Positions 1-9,136 of a stretch of DNA of 64,000 nt are shown here, piece after piece. The stretch is taken from contig CAJTDN010000005.1 of assembly GCA_910574865.1 (NCBI GenBank), positions 248,001-312,000 of the forward strand. Direction: 5' to 3'. Numbering within the stretch: the first letter of the stretch is position 1; the number at the start of each line of letters is the position of its first letter. Both the position numbers and the translations under genes were made by a program. Under the pieces are notes generated by a model. That model ran no database searches. It was not told the origin of the DNA and saw only the letters and a program-made list of their open reading frames with translations. Origin of the DNA: Lachnospiraceae bacterium (GTDB taxonomy: Bacteria; Bacillota; Clostridia; Lachnospirales; Lachnospiraceae).

Positions 1-1277
1 GTATACGTATTTAAATCAATCAGATAAGCCCCCGTCTGCTCTGCCACACGCGTCACAATGTCAATCACTTCATCCTGAATCACGTCCTTGTCAATGTCAT
101 ATACGACGACCCCGGTCTCCTTTTGCGGATACGCCACCGGCGGCCGCATCAGGTAAACCTGCCCGGACTCCGACAAAGCCTTATATTCATTTACAAACTC
201 CGTCAATTCCCGTTCGTACCGTTCTGCGTCCCAATTCTGCGGCTTTGAGTCATTTGTTCCCAGCATAATGATATAGATATCCGCGGCGACCTCTTTGGAA
301 AAACGATAATACTTCGTCTTTCGATATGGCGAGTCCGATTCATCCTGAACACACTTTCCGCTCAACCCACAGTTTATCACCTGATATTCTTCCTCTACCA
401 TCGTCTGTAAAAGAGCCGGGTAAGATTCCGTCTCACGGCTCTCCCTCACTCCGGATCCAAACGTGACACTGTCGCCGATGCATACGATATGCCGCCTTTC
501 CGGGTCTAGCTGCGGAGGCAATGGATGCTGTACATTATAATAAGCCATCCAGTTTTTTATGTCCTCATATAAAAACTTTGCAATCTCCTCATTGCCTTCG
601 GCATTCGGATGTACGCCGTTTGCGAACCACTTCTTCTGCTCTTGTGTAAAGCCATACAGATCCATATATTTCGCACCGGTCTCTTCCGCCACTTCCTTGA
701 TGACATCATACATTTCATCTCCGACAATGTCATCGGATATTCCGCCCTTCACCTTGCCGAACCAATTCTCCGGAAAGCACTTCGGCGGCTGAATCAAATA
801 TACGAACTCGGTTTCCGTAACGTCCTGGTACGTTTTCACAAGCTCCGTCAATTCCGTTTTGTAACGTTTGGCATCCCAGCTTTCCTCTTTCGCGTCATTT
901 GTCCCCAGCATAATCACATAAATGTCCGCATCCGCGTCGAGACTTTCCTGATATGCCTCCGTCTTCACATACGGATTTGCGCCGTCTTCCTGCAGCGTCG
1001 TCCCCGGCACGCCATAATTCAACACCTGGTAATCTTGTGTCTGCTCCTGGAAATACGCGGTGATAGATTCCTCTTGTCGATTATCCGCCACGGCCGTCCC
1101 GTAAAAAATGTCATCCCCTACAAAGGCGATATGATACATCCCATCCTTGACCTCGGGGGACTCCCATGTGAAACTGACATCCTCATCCTTTCCCCCGCAT
1201 GCTGAAAGCATGCAGATTCCCAATACCACGGCCAACATAAGCGCCACGTACTTTTTGTATCGCTTCCTATTTTTCAT
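1..1277 (-). CDS. Tandem SGNH/GDSL-hydrolase lipoprotein (C-terminus outside window)
   Basis: This is an exported lipoprotein: a Lys/Arg-rich N-terminus, a hydrophobic stretch and the lipobox LSAC with Cys27. Two SGNH-hydrolase domains follow, roughly residues 45-240 and 245 onward. Each has the block III motif MLGTND, and they align with each other throughout. Domain 2 has the expected block I, GDSVTFG. Domain 1 has GDDIFYG, so the nucleophilic Ser position is Asp, and its last block is NGVHPN where DGVHPN is usual. Domain 1 may therefore be non-catalytic. Family members deacetylate xylan or other glycans; that role is inferred here from the GH43 gene 82 bp upstream on the same strand. The frame is open to the window edge, so the protein exceeds 425 residues. 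Confidence 0.85.
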   Translation of the reverse strand, partial: MKNRKRYKKYVALMLAVVLGICMLSACGGKDEDVSFTWESPEVKDGMYHIAFVGDDIFYGTAVADNRQEESITAYFQEQTQDYQVLNYGVPGTTLQEDGANPYVKTEAYQESLDADADIYVIMLGTNDAKEESWDAKRYKTELTELVKTYQDVTETEFVYLIQPPKCFPENWFGKVKGGISDDIVGDEMYDVIKEVAEETGAKYMDLYGFTQEQKKWFANGVHPNAEGNEEIAKFLYEDIKNWMAYYNVQHPLPPQLDPERRHIVCIGDSVTFGSGVRESRETESYPALLQTMVEEEYQVINCGLSGKCVQDESDSPYRKTKYYRFSKEVAADIYIIMLGTNDSKPQNWDAERYERELTEFVNEYKALSESGQVYLMRPPVAYPQKETGVVVYDIDKDVIQDEVIDIVTRVAEQTGAYLIDLNTY

Positions 1278-1359
1278 CCTTTTCACCCCAACTCTCTTTC
1301 GTGGCATTCTCAGCCACAGAAATAAAACAAGTAACACTCACGTTTTGTCAACCTACAAC

Positions 1360-2934
1360 TTACAACGCAAAACCAACTTGTACCAAGTCAATCGCCCCGT
1401 CAAGATCCACTCCGGTAAAGAAAAGCGCGTGTACGCCATTTTCCATGTCAACGCTTCCTTTCACCTCCGTCCATGCGTCCGTATCCACCGACAAGTCGAT
1501 TTCACCCACAATGGCGGAAGTGTCGTTTTCCAAAGCCGCCTTCGGCTTGGTGCTCACTACGATTTTGCCGTTCGCCTTGCCGCGGACGTTTAAAATCACC
1601 GTGCCTACATTTTTACAATCAAAATATTTAAACCCAATCACGCTCTTATCTTTAAAATTCTTTACATACTGCACGGGGAAGTTTTCATCTTCCTTCGCGC
1701 TCTTTGGATACGGCACGCAGTCCGGTACGACGTCCTTGGCATCCTGCGTCAAATACGGGAACCGATCGCCCATCGCCATTGGATGGGAAAACGTGGCTTT
1801 CCCTCCCTGCGTCAAATGGCAACAGATATTTGCCGGATACATGCCTTCGGCCAGAAGAGGCCCGTCGTTTAATCCGCACGACGTGATCTCCACTTGTGAA
1901 ATGGAGCCGTCCGCCGCAAAGAAAATCTTCTCCGCACAAGCCTGGCGGCTGAAGCTGGTGCGGTTCGTCTGCCTATGGTAGAACACGTACCACTGCCCGT
2001 TGGCACACTCGATGCCCCCGTGATTGTTTCCTAATGCCATCACGCCTTCCGCTCTCTCGGGATCCCCCTCAAAAATGTCCCCGTTATCAACCAAAACGCC
2101 GCCAAACGTATACCCTTCATCCGGCTTGTCGCTGGTGGCATAACATAATTCATGTCCTTTCACGGAAGAATACACGAAGTAATATCGCCCGTTCCGCTTG
2201 CGTATGGAACTCGCCTCGAAAAACTCATGTCCCTCGTATCCGGTTCCCTCGCTGTTGCGGATATCCGGCATCAGCGCCTTTGGCTCCGTCTTAAGCGTCA
2301 GCATGTCTTCTTCCAACGTCATAACGGTAGAACCCTGGGGACCGGAGCCATATCCCAACTGAGCCGGGGCATTTCCAGAATAAAGATAAATCGTTCTATC
2401 CTCGTCAATAAAAATTCCCGGGTCAAACTGAATCAAGTCCCCTTCCTTCGCTCCCAGCGGCGTGCCGTCTGCATGACGCACCAATCCTAAAAATTTATAT
2501 GCCCCCGCCGGAGTGTCGCAAACGGCCACCCCGATTTCCGGTAAAAAGTCAAGACAATAATAAAGATAGTAACGTCCATCCAACCCTTGCACCACGTCCG
2601 GCGCCCACATGGCATGAACGCCCGGCGCGTTTAACTGCTCCGCAGGGTCGGTCACCACCGTGCCCGGAATGCTTGGTTCAAAATAGGTGGCGTCCGCCGG
2701 AATATCCTGGTTGCGGACATCCTGCTCCTTGCGGTAAATGACCCCCTCATAACGCCACTGGCTCATATCGTCCTGTGGTGCGGAATAGCATACATAGTCG
2801 TTTAAGCAAAATTCTCCTCCGTTAAAACGATCGTGACTTCCATACACGTAGATTCTGTCCCCAAACGCATGGGGCTCCCCGTCCGGCACGTACTCGTATG
2901 ACGGCATGTACGGATTGTAAACTTTTGATTTCAT
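1360..2934 (-). CDS. Glycoside hydrolase family 43 (beta-xylosidase/arabinofuranosidase type) with CBM6-like C-terminus
   Basis: A 524-aa, apparently cytoplasmic enzyme with no signal peptide. The five-bladed GH43 propeller covers about residues 1-310. Candidate catalytic residues are the base Asp in YVPDGEPHAF, the pKa-modulating Asp in QFDPGIFID and the acid Glu in EFFEASSIRKRNGRYYFVYS. The last ~130 residues form a beta-sandwich like a CBM6 module. Known relatives release xylose or arabinose from (arabino)xylan oligosaccharides; the exact substrate cannot be read from sequence. The ATG follows AGGAGG. The gene diverges from an AraC regulator and its promoter region contains six phased direct repeats, which suggests control by that regulator. 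The SGNH lipoprotein gene lies just downstream. Confidence 0.85.
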   Translation of the reverse strand: MKSKVYNPYMPSYEYVPDGEPHAFGDRIYVYGSHDRFNGGEFCLNDYVCYSAPQDDMSQWRYEGVIYRKEQDVRNQDIPADATYFEPSIPGTVVTDPAEQLNAPGVHAMWAPDVVQGLDGRYYLYYCLDFLPEIGVAVCDTPAGAYKFLGLVRHADGTPLGAKEGDLIQFDPGIFIDEDRTIYLYSGNAPAQLGYGSGPQGSTVMTLEEDMLTLKTEPKALMPDIRNSEGTGYEGHEFFEASSIRKRNGRYYFVYSSVKGHELCYATSDKPDEGYTFGGVLVDNGDIFEGDPERAEGVMALGNNHGGIECANGQWYVFYHRQTNRTSFSRQACAEKIFFAADGSISQVEITSCGLNDGPLLAEGMYPANICCHLTQGGKATFSHPMAMGDRFPYLTQDAKDVVPDCVPYPKSAKEDENFPVQYVKNFKDKSVIGFKYFDCKNVGTVILNVRGKANGKIVVSTKPKAALENDTSAIVGEIDLSVDTDAWTEVKGSVDMENGVHALFFTGVDLDGAIDLVQVGFAL

Positions 2935-2958
2935 AATAGAACCTCCTCATAAAATTAA

Positions 2959-3062
2959 TATTGAATGTTAAATTTGTATTGAAAACACTTTTTTGTATTA
3001 AAGGAACTTTTTTATATTAAAAGTACTTTTTTTGTATTAAAAGTACTTTTTTGTATTGAAAA
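2959..3062. repeat. Six phased ~19-bp direct repeats in a divergent promoter region
   Basis: The core TATTRAA recurs at about 2959, 2977, 2996, 3015, 3035 and 3054, a spacing of 18-20 bp. The last units share the longer form TGTATTAAAAGTACTTTT. The array lies between the divergent GH43 and AraC genes and would place sites about two helical turns apart. It may be a multi-site operator or an intrinsically bent A/T tract. Confidence 0.6.
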
Positions 3063-3161
3063 TCTCCGCCATTTTAGATATATTTACATCAGTACCCGCG
3101 GCATGGTCGTATATCCATCGTCCACCTCTTGCGGGAACAATTTCTGTATCGGAGTTTTATC

Positions 3162-4190
3162 ATGGACAATATTTTACATTTTTACTATCAGAGCATTGAC
3201 GAAGTCAAGCAACAACAGAATACCTATTCCGTGAACTACTTGACCAATCGCGACGTGGAGCGCAATTATTTTGCGCCGCTCTCCGTGGCCACCTCGTTTC
3301 ATGTCGATGACGAATATATTTTCAGCAATTATATGGACAGTATCTGCTACAGCATCCATACCCCTTACACTTCCAATTTATATACGGAAACGATGACGCA
3401 CAAGCACAGTTTTTTCGAGCTCATGTACGTCAAAAGGGGAACCGTCCACATGAAAATCGAAAACGACGATTTCACTTATGGTGCGGGCAGCCTCTGCCTT
3501 TTAAACAGAAACACCCGGCATATCGAGACCGACATTTCCGACACGGACATTTACTATGTCGGGATTGAACCGCAATTCATCACGAACTGGCCACAAACTA
3601 TCTCTCTGCCCTTTGGTAAAAAAAGTATTTTGAAAAACTTTTTCCGCAAAAACCTTGCCGAGCAAATGAAATATAAAAAGGATTATATTAATTTCACGCC
3701 CCTGACGGAGAGCGTTTCTCTCACGGTTATTCTTGAAGAAATCATTGCCGCCTATGCCCAAAAGCGCACCGGTTACCAGTTTGACATTTATTCTTCTCTT
3801 TGCCGCCTATTTGCCACGCTCGATGACGACGCCCTATACAAGGCCTCTTATATTTCCATGGCGGAAAATAGGCAGTGCCTTGTCGTGGAGCAGGCGAAAA
3901 AACTGATTGATGAAAAACACGGCTGTATCAAACGCTACGAATTGGCAGACCAACTCAGCTACAGCGACGAGTACCTCTCCCGCATCATCAAAAAATATAC
4001 CGGCTACACCTTGAAGGCTTACTGCCAGAGGATGCAAATGCTGGAAGCGGCGAGACTTTTAAAATCCACCTCGCTTCCCATCACCCAGATTGCATCCTCC
4101 CTGGGCTATGAAAACCGCACGCAGTTTTACCATAATTTCAAACACGAATTTCATATGACGCCCGCCCAGTACCGAACCTCCCATTCCTAG
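3162..4190 (+). CDS. AraC-family transcriptional regulator with cupin-like sensor domain
   Basis: A 342-aa regulator. The N-terminal half holds an AraC-type cupin region (HKHSFFELMYVKRG, residues ~85-100). The C-terminal ~100 residues form the double helix-turn-helix: first helix around YELADQLSYSDEYLSRIIKK, second ending SLGYENRTQFYHNFK followed by TPAQYR. An upstream in-frame TTG at 3129 is possible. The ATG at 3162 is preferred because GGAG lies 7 nt before it. It is divergent from GH43 and convergent with GH3 (stop codons 5 bp apart), so it is probably the local activator for xylan-derived sugars. Ligand unknown. Confidence 0.85.
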   Translation: MDNILHFYYQSIDEVKQQQNTYSVNYLTNRDVERNYFAPLSVATSFHVDDEYIFSNYMDSICYSIHTPYTSNLYTETMTHKHSFFELMYVKRGTVHMKIENDDFTYGAGSLCLLNRNTRHIETDISDTDIYYVGIEPQFITNWPQTISLPFGKKSILKNFFRKNLAEQMKYKKDYINFTPLTESVSLTVILEEIIAAYAQKRTGYQFDIYSSLCRLFATLDDDALYKASYISMAENRQCLVVEQAKKLIDEKHGCIKRYELADQLSYSDEYLSRIIKKYTGYTLKAYCQRMQMLEAARLLKSTSLPITQIASSLGYENRTQFYHNFKHEFHMTPAQYRTSHS

Positions 4191-4195
4191 CCTTG

Positions 4196-7156
4196 TCAGG
4201 ACTTTGCCTTACGGTATGCACGGATGGCCAACACCTCCCAAAGAACCAGGAGCAACAAGATGACCGCATCCGCGACATAGAAGGTGGTCACCCACGACGG
4301 AGTCTGGAAATTCCGCTCATTCATCGCATTGGAATTGGCAATGCTATACAAAATATTATGCGATGCATTTCGCAAGGCGTTTACCGTTCCCGCGTTCTCC
4401 GTATGGGTGGCTTGTGCCAGTTCGTCGCCAACGGCAAGCATCTTGTCGCCGCCCGTTCGAATGGCGGAATCGGCCAGCATGTAGCCGTCATAGGAACCAC
4501 TAAACCAGTCCGTCACGATGGAACCGCGAAATCCCCACTCGTCGCGCAGGACGGTCTCCTGCAAATCCGAATTGGCTCCCGCCCAAATATGGCCGATATA
4601 GTTAAAGGAAGACATGGCATTTATCGTGCCCCCGTCCTTTACCGCCATTTCAAATGGTTTCAGGTAAATCTCGCGCATGGATTGCTCGTCGCACCATGTG
4701 GCCAACAATTTACCACGATTCGTCTCCGAGTCATTCAAGGCAAAATGCTTCACATAGCACTGTACGCCATACTTTCTCGCCCCGACTACTTCGCAGGCAC
4801 CCATCCTGCCTGACAAAACGCCGTCCTCTGAATAGTATTCAAAATTCCGCCCGGAAAACGCGGTTCTATGAATGTTCATTGCCGGGCCGTACCAACCGGT
4901 CACGTTCATATCCTCGCATTGCTGCCCCATGGATTCTCCGCGCCGTGTCGCAAGCTCCTTGTTCCATGTCGCCGCAAGCATGACGGCGGCCGGGTAAGCC
5001 GTTCCCGCCTGGCCCGTATAGTTATTCTTGATGGCCGCCGGACCGTCACACTCGATCATGGCCGGCAAATGAATGGATTCAACTTTGGCGGATGCATAAC
5101 TTCCATTCCCCACCAGATTGACCATGTCGTCAACGGTCAACTGATCTAACAAGTCCTCCCACTTTTCATCCTCGTAGGCAAGCCCTTCCATGTCCCGAAT
5201 CGTCAATCCATTTTTTGCCCCCGTCACCGGCATCTCTGAATGCGTCTCATCATATTCTGACGGGTCATAATTGTTTTGGCAATAATACTTTTCCTGCAGT
5301 TCCTCACTCATGGAAAAATCCGTCGGAGCCGCCGTCGCCTCGTCATAATTGGCAAAATGATCCGCACGGCTTAAATATGTCACGTCCCCCGCCGCATAAT
5401 CAAACACGTTGACCGCCGTCTGTTCATCCGACTCGCGCTTGCCCTCATGTGCGTCATCATAAATAATATCTTTTTCCACGTCAAACGTCACGCTGTCCAG
5501 CACATGGTGGGAGTCGCTATTGATGGAAATCGTATATGTACCGGACTCCAGGACATAAGCCCCCGCCGTGCTCTTTACACAGCCATAATCGTAGGATGCC
5601 AACTCCTCCTTTTGAATCGTAAACGAAACAACCTGGGACTCTCCGGGCTCTAATACCTTTGTCTTTTCAAAATCAATCAGGTTGACCGCCGCCTTCTCAA
5701 TTCCACCATTATAATAAGGCGGTTCATAATACACCTCTACCACGTCCTTGCCTGCCACGGTGCCGGTATTTTTCACCGTCACGCTGAGCGCGACGTCATC
5801 GCCATTGTCCGTAACATCACTGATTTCCTGCTCGAAACTCGTGTAACTCAGCCCATATCCGAACGGGTACTGCACTACCTCGTCGTACGAAATCAACCCC
5901 TCCGCGGCGGCCGTTTCATAAAACTTATAGCCCACATAAATTCCCTCCACGTAATTATTAAAGGAAGCATACAGCCAATCCGCATTTTTGGTGGCCACCA
6001 ATGCATTTGACGTTTCAAAGTCATACTGGATGTCCCCCACATAGTGAATCGCCGGAATGTTCTGTAAGTCATACACGAAGGTATCCACCAGTTTTCCCGA
6101 CGGATTCACGCTCCCGTTCAAAATCCTTCCCAGGGATGCAAATCCCGTCTCACCCGGGCCAGCCATCCACAGCGCCGCCTTGATGGAGTCATATTCTTCG
6201 ACAAATCCCATTTCCATGGCATTGGCTCCATTGTATACCACGATGACATTGTCAAATTCCTTGCAGACACGATCCAACATCGCGCTTTCACGGTTACTCA
6301 ATTCCAGATAGGATTTCGATGGATCCAAATCATCGGCATAATCCGAATTTCCCTCCGTAATGCTAGTGGGAAGGTCGGCATTTTCTCCGCCAATTCTTGC
6401 CAGCACGACTACTGCCGTGTCAGAAAATGCTTTCGCATTTTCAAAAACTCCCGCCGCGTCATACTCCTCCATCGTCGGCTCCGGAATCGTCCAGTTTTGC
6501 TGTATGATATTGACTTCCGGACGCTTCGGAAGAAAATCACGGTAAAATTTTTCGATGTCGCCATTTAAGACAAATCCTGCGTCTTCCAGCCCTTTAAGCA
6601 AAGATAGGCAATCGTTTTCATCTACCGCTCCGGAACCGATGCCGCCGTAAACCGGACCTACACTGGACCAACCAAATACATTCAGCTTCATCTCCCCGTC
6701 AAGCGGCAACATTCCGTCCTCATTTTTCAACATCACGATTCCCTCGTCCGCAATGTCCTTTACCAACTGCTCGGAAGCCTTTACCGTGTCATCCGACAGA
6801 TAATAAGTCTTGGCAAATAAGTTGTTAATGATGCCGTACTCTGGTCCCATGCAGACCATGTTCACAATCACGACGACCGCCAGAACCGCCGCCACTCCTG
6901 CCTGGGTGCGTGCCAGGCTCCTCCTTGCCTTCGGAAGCTTCACCACCGCGATGGCCGCGACAGCACAAATTGCCAGAATCACGCCAAGTGCAATCAGATA
7001 ACCTGACAAAAAGTTCACGGTTGCCAAAACATCCGTCTTTGTCAACTGTACCGAGCGGCTTTCCAAATACTTCATCAGACTGACAGCCGCAATGGCAATC
7101 ACGGCCACGATAACACCAATCGTTATCACCGGTTTCCACCATTTTCTCTTTTTCAT
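4196..7156 (-). CDS. Membrane-anchored, domain-permuted GH3 beta-glycosidase
   Basis: A 986-aa GH3 enzyme with the domain order reversed from the usual. About three membrane segments lie in the first 105 residues. The alpha/beta sandwich that is normally C-terminal comes first (begins EGIVMLKNEDGMLPL). An FnIII-like domain follows at about 460-560. The TIM barrel is last, carrying KHFALND and the nucleophile motif SIVTDWF. A final hydrophobic helix ends in Arg/Lys. Permuted GH3 enzymes are known from rumen clostridia, for example Butyrivibrio and Ruminococcus albus. Membrane anchoring at both ends is less usual. The substrate is probably beta-glucosides or beta-xylosides. The start at 7156 follows AGAGGGAAAGGT; an 18-residue upstream extension has no good ribosome site. 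Confidence 0.88.
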   Translation of the reverse strand: MKKRKWWKPVITIGVIVAVIAIAAVSLMKYLESRSVQLTKTDVLATVNFLSGYLIALGVILAICAVAAIAVVKLPKARRSLARTQAGVAAVLAVVVIVNMVCMGPEYGIINNLFAKTYYLSDDTVKASEQLVKDIADEGIVMLKNEDGMLPLDGEMKLNVFGWSSVGPVYGGIGSGAVDENDCLSLLKGLEDAGFVLNGDIEKFYRDFLPKRPEVNIIQQNWTIPEPTMEEYDAAGVFENAKAFSDTAVVVLARIGGENADLPTSITEGNSDYADDLDPSKSYLELSNRESAMLDRVCKEFDNVIVVYNGANAMEMGFVEEYDSIKAALWMAGPGETGFASLGRILNGSVNPSGKLVDTFVYDLQNIPAIHYVGDIQYDFETSNALVATKNADWLYASFNNYVEGIYVGYKFYETAAAEGLISYDEVVQYPFGYGLSYTSFEQEISDVTDNGDDVALSVTVKNTGTVAGKDVVEVYYEPPYYNGGIEKAAVNLIDFEKTKVLEPGESQVVSFTIQKEELASYDYGCVKSTAGAYVLESGTYTISINSDSHHVLDSVTFDVEKDIIYDDAHEGKRESDEQTAVNVFDYAAGDVTYLSRADHFANYDEATAAPTDFSMSEELQEKYYCQNNYDPSEYDETHSEMPVTGAKNGLTIRDMEGLAYEDEKWEDLLDQLTVDDMVNLVGNGSYASAKVESIHLPAMIECDGPAAIKNNYTGQAGTAYPAAVMLAATWNKELATRRGESMGQQCEDMNVTGWYGPAMNIHRTAFSGRNFEYYSEDGVLSGRMGACEVVGARKYGVQCYVKHFALNDSETNRGKLLATWCDEQSMREIYLKPFEMAVKDGGTINAMSSFNYIGHIWAGANSDLQETVLRDEWGFRGSIVTDWFSGSYDGYMLADSAIRTGGDKMLAVGDELAQATHTENAGTVNALRNASHNILYSIANSNAMNERNFQTPSWVTTFYVADAVILLLLVLWEVLAIRAYRKAKS

Positions 7157-7458
7157 ACCTTTCCCTCTTTTCTTCTGAATTTTATAAGCAAATGCGGCAA
7201 ATTCAAACATTTGCTTTTTTCAAGCCAAGTGCCGTTTCATTCATTTGCCGCCTATAAATTCAGTATAAAATTCCCTCAAATAGAATACAATGTCAAACAC
7301 ATGCCAAACCCTTTTTAAGTGTATCGTTTTGTGACTTACGCAATTCATGACGAATCTCCTGACGGCAGTCGCAAAACGTGCATACAAGCCCTCCTCAAAG
7401 CCAGGCATCCGCCCAGACGCTTTTTATTATTAAGAAACGTGGTTCCCATAACAAATCA
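7157..7458. other. Non-coding leader/upstream region of the GH3 gene
   Basis: No coding frame with a ribosome binding site and no convincing structured RNA is visible. It holds the GH3 ribosome binding site and presumably its promoter. A leftover near-palindromic stretch lies next to the terminator at 7459-7503. Confidence 0.4.
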
Positions 7459-7503
7459 AAAGGCCAACCTGGTGGTTGTCAAAACCATACCAGATTGGCC
7501 TTT
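7459..7503 (-). terminator. Rho-independent terminator of the truncated aldo/keto reductase gene
   Basis: The arms AAAGGCCAACCTGGT (7459-7473) and ACCAGATTGGCCTTT (7489-7503) form a long stem. Read on the minus strand it is followed by TTTTGATTTG. It overlaps the reductase stop codon. Confidence 0.7.
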
Positions 7504-8062
7504 ATGAATCATAAATTATGATATGCCTCGTCATCCACCGGTCTTCTTGGAAGATCTCCTGCACCTTTCTAACGGCCGCAAACTCCTCATCCGACAACGG
7601 TTGAAACTCCTTCATAAAACTGATGTTATCCTGCATCTGCGCCATGTCGCTCATGCCGGAAAGCACCATCATGATGCCCTCAAATCCGGCAGCAAAACGG
7701 ATTGCGTAGCTGGCCGGGCTGCCTCCATGCAGTTCCTCCAAAATACTTTTCGCGTTTTGCGGCAGATTGACAAGATTGCCTCCCTTTACCGGCTCCATGA
7801 CAATCACGGGCTTTCCAAACTTACGACAGACCTCGTAGCACTTGCGGCTCTCGACTGCCGGGTCGTCATAATCGGCATAATTTAACTGAATCTGCACCAC
7901 CTCAATTTGCGGATACTCATTCAAAATCTGCTCCAACACTTCCGTCTTGTCGTGGAAGGAAATCCCAAAGTGGCGGAACTTCCCTTCCTCCATCAATTCC
8001 AATGCCGTTTCATACGCATGGCATTTTTTGAAAAAGGCAAAATTCTTCTTAATCCGTTCCAT
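7502..8062 (-). pseudogene. Aldo/keto reductase remnant lacking both ends
   Basis: The 186-residue frame matches only the middle of the ferredoxin-type aldo/keto reductases of Clostridia. Recognisable blocks include FRHFGISFHDKTEVLEQ, VQIQLNYADYDDP, VIVMEPVKGGNL and the AIRFAAG...VLSGMSDM block. The first ~130 residues, with the Asp/Tyr catalytic region, and the C-terminal 4Fe-4S part (~80 residues) are missing. The reading frame is still open and has a good ribosome site (AAAAGGAG) before the ATG at 8062, so a peptide could be made. It cannot be an active enzyme by family standards. It faces another gene fragment, a MATE transporter. Confidence 0.75.
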
Positions 8063-8226
8063 AACCACATCTCCTTTTTCCATTCTGTAAAATCGATTCA
8101 CTGCTACGAGGATATTTTATTTGTTATATAGGTTTTTCGTTTTAAAATCAATTGGACTTTCCCTGATTTTTCATAAGAGAAACTAATGTGAAAAATAATA
8201 AATAAATCTTTTCACAGGTCATCGCC

Positions 8227-9114
8227 ATGTTCGGCGGTACAGTAAACGCGGAAACGTTCCGGCATTCAAAGGAATATTTCTTTTACATTTCCCTCGGCAT
8301 CCCGTTTTATATGTTCGGGCAAGCGGCAAATCCGGTGATTCGTGCGGACGGAAGTCCCAAATTTGCCATGATTTCCACGCTTGCGGGTGCCGTTATCAAC
8401 ATTATATTGGATCCGATTTTTATTTTTATCTTTAAATGGGGAATGATGGGAGCCGCCGTCGCGACCGTGTTTGGCCAAGTTGTCACGGCGATCCTCGCCG
8501 TCTGGTATTTTATGCACACAAAAATCGTGCGACTGTCAACGTCCACCTTCCGGTTGAAATCTGACATCGTACGCCACTCTCTTACGCTGGGCATCTGCAG
8601 CTTCCTCTCACAGATATCCCTTGTGGCATCCATGGCGGCCATCAACAACATGATTCGCCAATACGGCGCAATGGACGCCGGATCAAAATCGCGGGTAAGC
8701 GAACTATTTACGAAACTTCTTGTCGGCGAGGCAATCGTCGGTGCGATTGCATTATTGATTGTGGAACTTTTGCCAAGACAACTGATTGCCATTTTCGGCG
8801 CGGCAAACGAAAGTGTTTATTACACGGATTTTGCAATAAAGGCCTTCCGCATTTACCTATGCATGATCGTCTTTGCCTGCGTAAACAAGGCGACCTTCAT
8901 CTTCTTACAAGCAATGGGAAAAGCGGCGGCTTCCACCGCCCTTTCAATGATTCGTGAAATCGTGTTCGGCGTGGGATTTGCCCTTTTGCTGCCGATTTAC
9001 TTCGGACTTGACGGCGTGCTATACTCCATGCCCGTGTCCGACATCCTGACGGCCATCGTCTCCGCCGTTATCATTGTTTTGACATATCGAGAACTAAGAC
9101 ATAGTGCCAGCTAA
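8227..9114 (+). pseudogene. MATE-family efflux transporter remnant with internal deletion
   Basis: The 295-residue frame corresponds to a MATE Na+- or H+-driven multidrug exporter, normally ~450 aa with 12 TM helices. The first ~110 residues are absent. The sequence also jumps from IRQYGAMD directly to AGSKSRVSELFTKLL, omitting the ~55 residues (about two helices) usually found there. The remainder (RQLIAIFGAANES, FLQAMGKA, GLDGVLYSMPVSD) is well preserved and in frame. No ribosome binding site precedes the first ATG. It is probably a recent pseudogene. A 24-bp stretch at 8784-8807 recurs at 23148-23171. Confidence 0.75.
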
Positions 9115-9136
9115 TTTGCTGGCACTATCCCTTCTG

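Noticed and set aside
2959-3062. CRISPR-like repeat array
   Set aside because: Repeat period is 18-20 bp with no unique spacers and no cas genes; it fits operator repeats.
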